Assembly: GCF_018982965.1 (NCBI RefSeq)
Contig: NZ_JACBYP010000094.1
Coordinates: forward strand, 1 to 32,286
DNA: 32,286 bases
Origin: Streptomyces mayonensis
GTDB lineage: Bacteria > Actinomycetota > Actinomycetes > Streptomycetales > Streptomycetaceae
Reading direction: 5' to 3'
Both the position numbers and the translations under genes were made by a program. A model generated the notes under the pieces. The model ran no database searches. It was given only the letters and a program-made list of their open reading frames with translations, and was not told the DNA's origin. Within the stretch, counting starts at the first letter, position 1. Every line of letters begins with the position of its first letter. Of this stretch, positions 1 through 6,685 are shown one piece after another.

Positions 1-134
1 CCGCCCGCCCCGATCATCCCGTCCGCCCTGCTCATCCCGTACACCCCGCTCATCCCGCTCGTCCCGCTCATCCCGCTCGTCCCGTCCGGCCCGCTCGTCC
101 CGCGGCGGCCTCTCGGGCTGCATCTCCGGCTGAC
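1..134. repeat. 9-bp tandem repeat at the left edge
   Basis: The stretch from about 47 to 108 is built of near-identical 9-mers of the type CTCATCCCG / CTCGTCCCG, with degenerate copies from base 8 onward. No start codon with a ribosome binding site is visible. One + frame is open to a TGA at 132-134 and could be the tail of a gene cut by the window edge, but it encodes only Arg/Ser/Pro repeats. The bases from 135 to 270 hold nothing recognisable. A contig breaking inside such a repeat is what short-read assembly would give. Confidence 0.6.
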
Positions 135-273
135 CCACCCGGCACTCCCTACTGCTCGCCCACTGCTCGCCCTGCTGCTCGCCGTCCGCTCGCCGTCCGC
201 GAAGACCTCATGCGCGGACACCTTCCTACCGCCCAATGGGTGGCGGAAAAGCGAGTTCCGCCCGCTTTACGCC

Positions 274-300
274 TTGAAGGGGGCGTTGATCAGGTATAGG
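274..300 (+). promoter_or_regulatory. Candidate promoter of ybaB-recR
   Basis: TTGAAG (274-279) and TATAGG (295-300) are separated by 15 bp. They lie about 110 bp upstream of the ybaB start, in a locally AT-richer patch. The spacing is shorter than the usual 17-18 bp, so the assignment is tentative. Confidence 0.35.
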
Positions 301-303
301 GCC

Positions 304-380
304 GCCCCGACATCACTCGAAAGAGTGCTGGGGCGACCGCCGCCCGGAGCACGTAGGCTCGTGCCGAACGGCAAAACCGT
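304..380 (+). other. Candidate structured 5' leader of ybaB
   Basis: Three hairpins follow each other between the candidate promoter and the ybaB ribosome binding site. CACTC-GAAA-GAGTG (314-327) has a GNRA-type tetraloop and lies inside GCCCC/GGGGC (304-308 with 330-334). GCACG/CGTGC (349-353 with 360-364) and ACGG/CCGT (368-371 with 377-380) follow. No T-run follows any of them, so they are not obvious terminators. I do not recognise a known riboswitch class. Confidence 0.3.
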
Positions 381-407
381 GTCGACCGGAAGCGATGGGA
401 GCTGAAC

Positions 408-755
408 GTGATCCCCGGTGGTGGCCAGCCCAACATGCAGCAGCTGCTCCAGCAGGCCCAGAAGATGCAGCAGGACCTGGCGAAGGCGCAGGAGGAACTG
501 GCGCAGACGGAGGTCGACGGACAGGCGGGCGGCGGCCTCGTGAAGGCCACCGTCACCGGCTCGGGCGAGCTCCGGGGCCTCGTGATCGACCCGAAGGCGG
601 TGGACCCGGAGGACACCGAGACCCTCGCCGACCTGGTCGTCGCCGCCGTCCAGGCGGCCAACGAGAACGCGCAGAACCTCCAGCAGCAGAAGCTCGGCCC
701 GCTGGCCCAGGGCCTCGGCGGTGGCGGCGCCGGCATCCCGGGGCTGCCCTTCTGA
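408..755 (+). CDS. YbaB/EbfC-family nucleoid-associated protein
   Basis: The 115-residue product matches the YbaB/EbfC family in length and layout. An N-terminal helix rich in Gln, Met and Ala (residues about 8-30, with MQQLLQQAQKMQQDL) precedes the compact alpha/beta core, in which VKATVTGSGELRGLVIDP is the typical central segment. A Gly-rich tail ends the protein. Family members are dimeric DNA-binding proteins of the nucleoid, often encoded just before recR. The GTG start is preceded by GGGAG at 397-401 with 6 bp spacing. An open frame on the same strand at 395-766 is a shadow. The gene lies 127 bp upstream of recR and probably shares its transcript. Confidence 0.9.
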   Translation: MIPGGGQPNMQQLLQQAQKMQQDLAKAQEELAQTEVDGQAGGGLVKATVTGSGELRGLVIDPKAVDPEDTETLADLVVAAVQAANENAQNLQQQKLGPLAQGLGGGGAGIPGLPF

Positions 756-882
756 GCCGGCCGTGAGCCGGTTCGGAGTCGGCCGCGGGCCGGCCCCGAG
801 TCTGCCCTTCCCGGGCTTTCTCAGACCGGCCGGAGCCCTCTACCGTACGTAGTGCACGAACCTCAGGAAGGACGGCAGTCCG

Positions 883-1482
883 TTGTACGAAGGCGTGGTC
901 CAGGACCTCATCGACGAGCTGGGGCGGCTGCCCGGCGTCGGTCCCAAGAGCGCGCAGCGGATCGCCTTCCACGTCCTCCAGGCCGAGCCGACCGACGTAC
1001 GGCGGCTCGCCCAGGCCCTCATGGAAGTGAAGGCCAAGGTCCGCTTCTGCGCGACCTGTGGAAACGTCGCGCAGGAGGAGCAGTGCGCCGTCTGCCGCGA
1101 CGCGCGCCGCGACCCCGCGGTGATCTGCGTGGTGGAGGAGCCCAAGGACGTCGTCGCCATCGAGCGCACCCGCGAGTTCCGCGGGCGGTACCACGTGCTC
1201 GGCGGTGCGATCAGCCCGATCGACGGCGTCGGACCCGACGACCTCCGCATCCGTGAGCTGCTCGCCCGTCTGGCGGACGGCACGGTCACGGAACTGATCC
1301 TGGCCACGGACCCGAACCTGGAGGGCGAGGCCACCGCCACGTACCTCGCCCGCATGATCAAGCCCATGGGCCTCAAGGTCACCCGCCTGGCCAGCGGCCT
1401 CCCGGTGGGCGGCGACCTGGAATACGCGGACGAGGTGACCCTCGGCCGCGCCTTCGAGGGGAGACGACTCCTAGATGTCTGA
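883..1482 (+). CDS. recR: Recombination mediator RecR
   Basis: This 199-residue protein has the full RecR layout. An N-terminal helix-hairpin-helix (LGRLPGVGPKSAQRIAFHVL, residues about 10-30) is followed by a C4 zinc finger (CATCGN ... CAVC, about 56-72). A Toprim domain comes next (VICVVEEPKDVVAIERT and TDPNLEGEATATYLA), with a C-terminal RecR motif last. RecR acts with RecO/RecF to load RecA on gapped DNA. The start is TTG, chosen because the reading begins MYEGVVQDLIDELGRLPGVG, the normal RecR N-terminus. AGGAAGG at 865-871 is a somewhat distant ribosome binding site. The 3' end overlaps the next gene by 8 bp, so the two are likely coupled. Confidence 0.96.
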   Translation: MYEGVVQDLIDELGRLPGVGPKSAQRIAFHVLQAEPTDVRRLAQALMEVKAKVRFCATCGNVAQEEQCAVCRDARRDPAVICVVEEPKDVVAIERTREFRGRYHVLGGAISPIDGVGPDDLRIRELLARLADGTVTELILATDPNLEGEATATYLARMIKPMGLKVTRLASGLPVGGDLEYADEVTLGRAFEGRRLLDV

Positions 1483-2134
1483 CGCCACGCTGCACGCGAC
1501 CGACCAGAATCCGGACGACTTCGCGGTCCAGATCGCCGACCAGATCGAGAGCTTCCTGGTGGCGGTCGCCGAGGTCGCCAAGGGCGACGAGCCGGACTCG
1601 GCGGTCCCCTTCCTCCTCCTGGAGGTCTCCCAGCTGATGCTGGCCGGCGGCCGCCTGGGTGCCCACGAGGACATCGTCCCGGACGAGCGCTACGAGCCCG
1701 ACCCCGGCCCGGAGCTGGACGTGGACGACCTCCGCGAGAACCTGGCCCGCATCCTCGAACCGATCGACGTCTACTCCGAGGTCTTCGACCCCTACGAGCC
1801 GCGCAAGGCCCCGGTCCCGGCCCGTATCTCCGACGACCTCACCGACGTCATCACCGACCTCCGCCACGGCATGGCCCACTACAAGGCCGGCCGCACCACC
1901 GAGGCCCTGTGGTGGTGGCAGTTCTCCTACTTCTCCAACTGGGGCTCCACGGCGTCCGCGACCCTGCGCGCGCTCCAGTCGGTCGTGGCCCACGTCCGGC
2001 TGAACCAGCCCCTGGCCGCCCTGGACGGCCTCGACACCGACGAGCACCTCGGCGACGACACCCTGGAGACCGAGGCCGGCCGGGTCATGGTGGAGGAGAT
2101 CGGCGGCCCGTTGGGGCTCCGGCAGCTCAAGTAG
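1475..2134 (+). CDS. DUF5063-family protein
   Basis: The 219-residue acidic protein overlaps the recR stop by 8 bp. I assign it to the actinobacterial DUF5063 family, which is commonly found directly after recR. Visible features are an acidic N-terminal half (PDERYEPDPGPELDVDDLREN) and a Trp/aromatic-rich helix (TEALWWWQFSYFSNWGSTA, about residues 148-166). There is no signal peptide, membrane segment or catalytic signature. The family function is unknown. Location after recR suggests co-expression with a DNA repair factor, but this is only context. Confidence 0.85.
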   Translation: MSDATLHATDQNPDDFAVQIADQIESFLVAVAEVAKGDEPDSAVPFLLLEVSQLMLAGGRLGAHEDIVPDERYEPDPGPELDVDDLRENLARILEPIDVYSEVFDPYEPRKAPVPARISDDLTDVITDLRHGMAHYKAGRTTEALWWWQFSYFSNWGSTASATLRALQSVVAHVRLNQPLAALDGLDTDEHLGDDTLETEAGRVMVEEIGGPLGLRQLK

Positions 2135-2199
2135 CCGGCGTACGGGCGCCGGTGGCGGGCGGGAAGAGCGGGAGGAAGAACCGGGAAGCGGGCGGGGGA

Positions 2200-2238
2200 G
2201 AACGGGCAGGCGGGCGGGAGGAACGGGCAGGCGGGCGG
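2200..2238. repeat. 21-bp tandem repeat, two copies
   Basis: GAACGGGCAGGCGGGCGG occurs at 2200-2217 and again at 2221-2238. It lies in a purine-rich tract (2155-2245) between the DUF5063 gene and the P450 gene. Confidence 0.7.
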
Positions 2239-2287
2239 AGACGACCTGCGGGTGGAGGGTGTACTGGCCATCCAATGATCAACTACC

Positions 2288-2311
2288 GTGAGCGGCAAGC
2301 CGGTTACTCAC
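2288..2311. promoter_or_regulatory. Imperfect palindrome upstream of P450 gene
   Basis: GTGAG-CGGC-AA-GCCG-gtta-CTCAC forms a nested inverted repeat with a 4-nt bulge. It ends 6 bp before the GGGAG ribosome binding site (2317-2321) of the P450 gene. It could be an operator or a leader hairpin. Confidence 0.35.
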
Positions 2312-2325
2312 CCCCAGGGAGTTTC

Positions 2326-3552
2326 ATGTCCGCCGCTCAGCAGGTCCCCGACATCCTCTCGCCCGAGTTCGCCGCACGTCCCTACGACGCCTACCGCGTC
2401 ATGCGGGAGAGCGCCCCCCTCTTCTGGCACGAGGCCACGAGCAGCTACGTCATATCGCGGTACGAGGACGTGGAGCGGGTCTTCAAGGACCGGGGCGGCG
2501 AGTTCACCACCGACAACTACGAGTGGCAGCTCGAACCCGTACACGGCAAAACGATCCTCCAGCTCAGCGGGCGAGAACACGCGGTGCGGCGCGCGCTGGT
2601 CGCCCCGGCGTTCCGCGGCAGTGAGCTGCAGGACAGGTTCATGCCGGTGATCGAGCGCAACTCCCGTGAGCTGATCGACGCGTTCCGGCACACGGGCTCG
2701 GCCGACCTCGTGACGGACTACGCGACCCGCTTCCCGGTCAACGTGATCGCGGACATGCTGGGCCTGGACAAGGCCGACCACGCGCGCTTCCACCGCTGGT
2801 ACACGGCCGTCATCGCCTTCCTCGGCAACCTGTCGGGCGACGCCGACGTGGCCGCGGCCGGGGAGCGCACGCGGGTCGAGTTCGCCGAGTACATGCTCCC
2901 GATCATCCAGAAGCGCCGCGAGAACCCGGGCGACGACCTGCTCTCCGTCCTGTGCGCCGCGGAGGTCGACGGGGTCCGGATGAGCGACGAGGACATCAAG
3001 GCCTTCTGCAGCCTGCTGCTGGCGGCCGGCGGTGAGACCACGGACAAGGCGATCGCCTCCATTTTCACCAACCTCCTCCAGCACCCGGAGCAGTTGGCGG
3101 CCGTCCGGGAGGACCGCTCGCTCATCGCCCGCGCCTTCGCCGAGACGCTGCGGTACACGCCGCCGGTGCACATGATCATGCGTCAGTCGGCCGGCGAGGT
3201 CGAGCTCAGCACCGGTTCCATACCGGCCGGTGCCACCGTGACCTGCCTGATCGGCGCCGCCAACCGGGACGAGAACCGCTACCGGGACCCGGACCGGTTC
3301 GACATCTTCCGCGAGGACCTGACCGCGACCAACGCCTTCTCGGCCGCCGCCGACCACCTCTCCTTCGCGCTGGGCCGCCACTTCTGCGTCGGCGCGCTGC
3401 TGGCGAAGGCCGAGGTCGAGACCGGCGTCGACCAGCTCCTGGACGCCATGCCCGACGTCCGCCTCGCCGACGGCGCCGAACTCGCGGAGGAGGGCATCTT
3501 CACCCGCGGCCCGCAGGCCCTCCCGGTGCGGTTCACCCCCGCCGCGGCCTGA
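2326..3552 (+). CDS. Cytochrome P450, canonical
   Basis: The 408-residue soluble class-I-type bacterial P450 has all standard signatures. The I-helix oxygen-binding motif AGGETT is at residues 234-239, the K-helix EXXR (ETLR) at 273-276, and the heme-ligand segment FALGRHFCVG has its cysteine at 354. It would need ferredoxin and reductase partners, none of which is encoded here. The ATG at 2326 is preceded by GGGAG; the open frame extends further upstream but without a good start. It converges on a conservon ending in a second P450, so the pair lies tail to tail. The substrate cannot be told from sequence. Confidence 0.93.
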   Translation: MSAAQQVPDILSPEFAARPYDAYRVMRESAPLFWHEATSSYVISRYEDVERVFKDRGGEFTTDNYEWQLEPVHGKTILQLSGREHAVRRALVAPAFRGSELQDRFMPVIERNSRELIDAFRHTGSADLVTDYATRFPVNVIADMLGLDKADHARFHRWYTAVIAFLGNLSGDADVAAAGERTRVEFAEYMLPIIQKRRENPGDDLLSVLCAAEVDGVRMSDEDIKAFCSLLLAAGGETTDKAIASIFTNLLQHPEQLAAVREDRSLIARAFAETLRYTPPVHMIMRQSAGEVELSTGSIPAGATVTCLIGAANRDENRYRDPDRFDIFREDLTATNAFSAAADHLSFALGRHFCVGALLAKAEVETGVDQLLDAMPDVRLADGAELAEEGIFTRGPQALPVRFTPAAA

Positions 3553-3586
3553 CCCGGACCCGTACGCCGGACCCGTACGTACGGCA

Positions 3587-3613
3587 CCCGGGCCGGAGAA
3601 CCTCCGGCCCGGG
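3587..3613. terminator. Perfect 12-bp hairpin between convergent P450 genes
   Basis: CCCGGGCCGGAG and CTCCGGCCCGGG pair perfectly around the loop AAC, 35 bp after the + strand P450 stop and 50 bp after the end of the opposing P450. It probably serves both transcripts. Confidence 0.75.
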
Positions 3614-3634
3614 CAGGGGCGTTGGACGACGCCC

Positions 3635-3662
3635 GTGATCAGTACATCCTGTGATCAGTACA
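3635..3662. repeat. Direct repeat GTGATCAGTACA, two copies
   Basis: Identical 12-mers lie at 3635-3646 and 3651-3662, ending 2 bp before the stop codon of the left-reading P450. Each contains the palindrome TGATCA. Confidence 0.6.
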
Positions 3663-3663
3663 G

Positions 3664-4926
3664 CTAGTGCACCACCGGCGTGAACTCCACCGGCAGCGAG
3701 GTCAGCCCCCGCATCCAGATGGACGGGCGCCAGGTGAGTTCCTCCGGGGCCACGGCGAGCACCAGGTCGGGCAGGCGCTCGAGGAGCGTCTCCACCGCCG
3801 TACGGGCGATGACGTCGGCCAGCTGCGGCGCCGGGAAGGGGCAGCGGTGCTCACCGCTGCTGAACGACAGGTGCGCGGCGTTCTCCGCCCCGACGTGCGA
3901 GTCGGGCCAGATCTGCGGGTCGGTGTTGGCCGCGGCCAGGCCCAGCACGAGGCAGTCGCCCGCCTGGATCCGCCGCCCGCCGAGCTGGGTGTCGCGCACG
4001 GCCCAGCGGCCGATGAAGTTCTGCGTCGGGGTGTCGAGCCAGAGGACCTCGTTGAGCGCCTCGCCCACACTGAGCCGCCCGCCCGACACGCTCACCGCGA
4101 AACGCTCGTCGGTGAGCAGCAGCCGCAGCGTGTTGCAGATCCAGTTGGCGGTCGGCTGCTGGGCCGCGGCGATGACGGTGATCAGGTCCTGGACGAGTTC
4201 CTCGTCGGTCAGCCCGGCCGGGTGCAGCAGCATCAGCGAGGTGATGTCCGAACCCGGCCGCTTCCGCTTGTCGGTGATCAGCCGCTGGATCCGCTCGCCC
4301 ACCCGCGCGTACGCGGCCACCGGGTCGTCTCCCTCGGCGGCGTCCAGGGAGACGCGCAGGTCGGCCACCATCCGCTGGGTGTCGTCGCCCGAGTGCGGCA
4401 TGCCGATCATGGCGAGCGTGGCGCGCATCGCCAGTTCATGCGTGTACACACTCATCAGCTCGGCCTCACCGCTGCCGGCGAACGCCGCGATGAGCCGGTC
4501 GGCGATCTGCCGGCACTCGCGCGCCAGCTGGAACTGGTCGACGCCCTCCAGCGCCTCGGTGATCACCCCGGCCCGCCGCCGGTGCTCCTCGCCCTCGGTG
4601 AACAGCACCGAGGGCTGGTACCCGACGAACGGCAGCAGCGGCCAGTCCTCGGGGATGTTCTCCCACTGGTTCCAGCGCCGCGAGTCGCGGGCGAACAGCT
4701 CGTCGTTGGCGGTCACGTAGCTGACCTCGGAGTAGCCGAGGACCAGCCAGGCGGGGATGTCCCCGTCGAGCAGCACGGGTGCCACCGCGCCCTGCTCCCT
4801 GCGCATCGCCCGGTACAGCTGCGAGGGCGTCTGCTGGTACTCCAGGCCGCCCAGCCGTACGGCGCCCGCGTGCGCGGGGCACCCCGGGGGAGCCTCCTGC
4901 TCGGGGAGGGATCCGGTGTCGGTCAC
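3664..4926 (-). CDS. Conservon cytochrome P450 without EXXR (CYP157-like)
   Basis: The 420-residue protein has the P450 heme segment FSSGEHRCPF with Cys362 but departs from the family elsewhere. The K-helix reads EVLW at 293-296, so the EXXR arginine is absent. The I-helix reads AAAQQPTANW around 253-262, without the usual acid/threonine pair. Loss of EXXR is the known hallmark of the CYP157 family, whose members lie in Streptomyces conservons. The GTG start at 4926 overlaps the GTPase stop (GTGA) and has AGGAG 7 bp upstream, so translation is coupled. It is the last gene of the conservon. Such P450s are thought to work with the G-protein-like complex; whether this one oxidises a substrate is unknown. 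Confidence 0.93.
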   Translation of the reverse strand: MTDTGSLPEQEAPPGCPAHAGAVRLGGLEYQQTPSQLYRAMRREQGAVAPVLLDGDIPAWLVLGYSEVSYVTANDELFARDSRRWNQWENIPEDWPLLPFVGYQPSVLFTEGEEHRRRAGVITEALEGVDQFQLARECRQIADRLIAAFAGSGEAELMSVYTHELAMRATLAMIGMPHSGDDTQRMVADLRVSLDAAEGDDPVAAYARVGERIQRLITDKRKRPGSDITSLMLLHPAGLTDEELVQDLITVIAAAQQPTANWICNTLRLLLTDERFAVSVSGGRLSVGEALNEVLWLDTPTQNFIGRWAVRDTQLGGRRIQAGDCLVLGLAAANTDPQIWPDSHVGAENAAHLSFSSGEHRCPFPAPQLADVIARTAVETLLERLPDLVLAVAPEELTWRPSIWMRGLTSLPVEFTPVVH

Positions 4927-5606
4927 GGTGTCATCTCCTGCGGGGCCTGCCGGGGTTGCGGGGCCTGCTGGGCCTGCGGGGTCTGTGGGGTCTGTGGGGT
5001 CTGCTGGGCCAGGGACATTTCGTAGAGGTGGTCCACGAGGGCGATCAGGACGTCCTTGCCCGACGAGCGGACCCTCGCGTCGCAGTCGACGAGCGGCACG
5101 TGCGCGGGCAGGGCGAGTGCCTGCCGGATCTCGTCGAGCGAGTACCGCTCCGGCTCGTCGTCGAAGCGGTTGACGGCCACCACGAACGGCGTCCGGTGGT
5201 GCTCCAGCCGGTCGATCGCGTACCAGGAGTCGTCCATCCGGCGGGTGTCGACGAGGACGACCGCGCCGAGGGTGCCGGAGAAGAGCCGGTCCCACAGGAA
5301 CCAGAACCGCTCCTGGCCCGGCGCACCGAACAGGTACAGCACCATGCGCTTGCTGAGGCTGATCCGGCCGAAGTCGAAGGCGACCGTCGTGGTGGTCTTC
5401 GACGCCACCTGGTGCGGATCGTCGACGCCGACCCCCGCCTGCGTCATCACCTCTTCGGTGTTGAGCGGGCGGATCTCGCTGACCGAGCGGACCAGCGTGG
5501 TCTTGCCGGCTCCGAAGCCACCCACGATGACGATCTTCAGGCCCGTCTCGGCGGCGTCGGACAGGGGCGTGCGCAGGGACGGCACCTCAGAGGTTGCGGA
5601 GTCCAT
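4923..5606 (-). CDS. cvnD: Conservon small GTPase CvnD
   Basis: The 227-residue protein has the CvnD/MglA-like GTPase signatures. The P-loop GGFGAGKTT is at residues 29-37, the switch II segment is LFGAPGQERF, and VNRFDD takes the place of NKXD. Conservon GTPases bind GTP and associate with the roadblock and sensor proteins at the membrane. The start overlaps the cvnC stop by 20 bp and the stop overlaps the P450 start. The C-terminus carries an unusual tail rich in Gln and Pro (QTPQTPQTPQ, then QQAPQPRQAPQ, from about residue 200), encoded by 9-bp repeats at about 4938-5006. Family members generally end near the last helix, so this tail looks added. Confidence 0.94.
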   Translation of the reverse strand: MDSATSEVPSLRTPLSDAAETGLKIVIVGGFGAGKTTLVRSVSEIRPLNTEEVMTQAGVGVDDPHQVASKTTTTVAFDFGRISLSKRMVLYLFGAPGQERFWFLWDRLFSGTLGAVVLVDTRRMDDSWYAIDRLEHHRTPFVVAVNRFDDEPERYSLDEIRQALALPAHVPLVDCDARVRSSGKDVLIALVDHLYEMSLAQQTPQTPQTPQAQQAPQPRQAPQEMTP

Positions 5607-5943
5607 GCAGCACCTCCTTGAGCAGGTCGGTGTCGGGGAGGCTGGCGGCGGACCGCGGGGAAGGGGGATGGCGGGCGCTGATGCGTCCGGTGGCGAGCAG
5701 GTCGCCGAGCAGGATGCGCACCACCGTGATCGGCAGCTTCATCTCCGCGGCGACCTCCACGAGCGCGGTCGGATGCCGGCACATCTCCAGGATCCGGACG
5801 TGCTCCGACTGCATTCCGGCGGTCGGTTCGCTCTCGGTGACCACTAAAGTGACCAGGTCGAACGAGTCGTCGGTACGGGTGCGACCGCCCGTGATCATGT
5901 AGAGCCGGTCGGGGTCGCCGGTGTCCACGGGCTTGCGGGTCAC
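5587..5943 (-). CDS. cvnC: Conservon DUF742 protein CvnC
   Basis: The 118-residue protein belongs to DUF742. The N-terminal segment DRLYMITGGRT and the central winged-helix-like part (ILEMCRHPTALVEVAAEMKLPITVVRILLGDLLATGRI) are typical. The GTG start lies in GTGA overlapping the cvnB stop; longer open frames upstream are not used. In the characterised Streptomyces conservon system this protein interacts with the sensor-like CvnA and with CvnD at the membrane. Confidence 0.93.
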   Translation of the reverse strand: MTRKPVDTGDPDRLYMITGGRTRTDDSFDLVTLVVTESEPTAGMQSEHVRILEMCRHPTALVEVAAEMKLPITVVRILLGDLLATGRISARHPPSPRSAASLPDTDLLKEVLHGLRNL

Positions 5944-6398
5944 GACGCTGCGCTCCCTTGTGCGCCCCCGCGCGGCTCGGCCCGCAGGTGGTCGCCGATC
6001 TGCTCGATGAACTCGGTCATCTGGTGGCCCACGACTCCCGGGTCGGCGTTCTCCTCGGCGAGGACGGCCAGGTGGGCGCCGGCCCCCGCCTGCACGATGA
6101 AGAGCTGGCCGCCGTGGAACTCGGTCATGGAGTGCCGGACGCCGCCGCTCCCGTCGCCGAACTCCACGGACGCGCCCTGGGCGAGGGCCTGCATGCCCGA
6201 GCAGATGGCGGAGAGCTGGTCGGCCTGGTCGAGCGTCAGGTGCTCGGACCAGCACAGCTTCAGACCGTCCCGGGACAGGACCAGGCCGTGCCGTGCGCCG
6301 GGGATCTTCTTCAGGAGGCCCTGGAGGAGCCAGAGGAGGCTGTTGTCGGTGGTCTGCATGTGGGGTGATGGGACGGTGGGGCCCGAAGCCCCGGGCAC
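5940..6398 (-). CDS. cvnB: Conservon roadblock/LC7 protein CvnB
   Basis: The 152-residue protein has a roadblock/LC7 fold (LLWLLQGLLKKIPGARHGLVLSRDGLKLCWSE near the start, then GGQLFIVQAGAGAHLAVLAEE). It resembles MglB-type partners of small GTPases. GTG at 6398 is preferred because GGAGG lies 9 bp upstream. The internal ATG at 6359, closer to the usual family start, has no ribosome binding site. The stop overlaps the cvnC start, so the two are coupled. Upstream lie two copies of a 12-bp direct repeat. Confidence 0.92.
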   Translation of the reverse strand: MPGASGPTVPSPHMQTTDNSLLWLLQGLLKKIPGARHGLVLSRDGLKLCWSEHLTLDQADQLSAICSGMQALAQGASVEFGDGSGGVRHSMTEFHGGQLFIVQAGAGAHLAVLAEENADPGVVGHQMTEFIEQIGDHLRAEPRGGAQGSAAS

Positions 6399-6417
6399 CG
6401 GCCCGTTCCTCCAATCT

Positions 6418-6448
6418 CACGAGCTGTAGCGGGAAACACGAGCTGTAG
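6418..6448. promoter_or_regulatory. 12-bp direct repeat upstream of cvnB
   Basis: CACGAGCTGTAG occurs at 6418-6429 and 6437-6448, 19 bp apart (about two helix turns). The first copy is about 10 bp from the cvnB ribosome binding site. Read in the direction of the operon the repeat is CTACAGCTCGTG. It may be a binding site or a relic of a duplication. Confidence 0.4.
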
Positions 6449-6533
6449 GGGAAGGACGTCGCTGTGGCTCCGCCGCCGAGGGGGCCGGGCCGCGGATCCC
6501 GAGAGCCCCGGGGTTCCGGATTTCCCGGGGGTT

Positions 6534-6673
6534 CAGGAGGTTCCGGGGGTTCCGGGGGTTCCGGGGGTTCCGGGGTGCGGAACCCCCGGAGCCCGGGACC
6601 CCCGGTCCCGGCTTTCCGGCTTTCCGGCTTTCCGGCTCTCCGGCTTCCGGCTTTCCGGCTGTCCGGCTGTCCG
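6534..6673. repeat. Two blocks of 8-9-bp tandem repeats in the cvnA-cvnB spacer
   Basis: GGTTCCGGG-type 9-mers run from about 6534 to 6575. CTTTCCGG / CTGTCCGG-type 8-mers run from about 6611 to 6673. The spacer is 287 bp long, whereas the later genes of the operon overlap. Confidence 0.75.
6560..6611. terminator. Tandem hairpins between cvnA and cvnB
   Basis: CCGGGGGTTCCG (6561-6572) pairs perfectly with CGGAACCCCCGG (6578-6589) around GGGTG, with one further T-A pair outside. A second perfect hairpin, CCGGGACC-CCC-GGTCCCGG, follows at 6593-6611. They could terminate or attenuate transcription between cvnA and cvnB, or protect the 3' end. Confidence 0.5.
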
Positions 6674-6685
6674 GAACCGCGGGGC

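Noticed and set aside
1..300. C-terminus of dnaX upstream of ybaB
   Set aside because: dnaX precedes ybaB in many bacteria, but nothing in these bases resembles a DnaX tail.
3667..5025. Long + strand frame opposite the conservon P450
   Set aside because: It is the antisense shadow of the P450 and GTPase genes, with Arg/Val/Gly-rich composition typical of shadows in GC-rich DNA.
6534..6673. Repeat block considered as a CRISPR array
   Set aside because: The units are 8-9 bp without unique spacers, and no cas gene is in the window.
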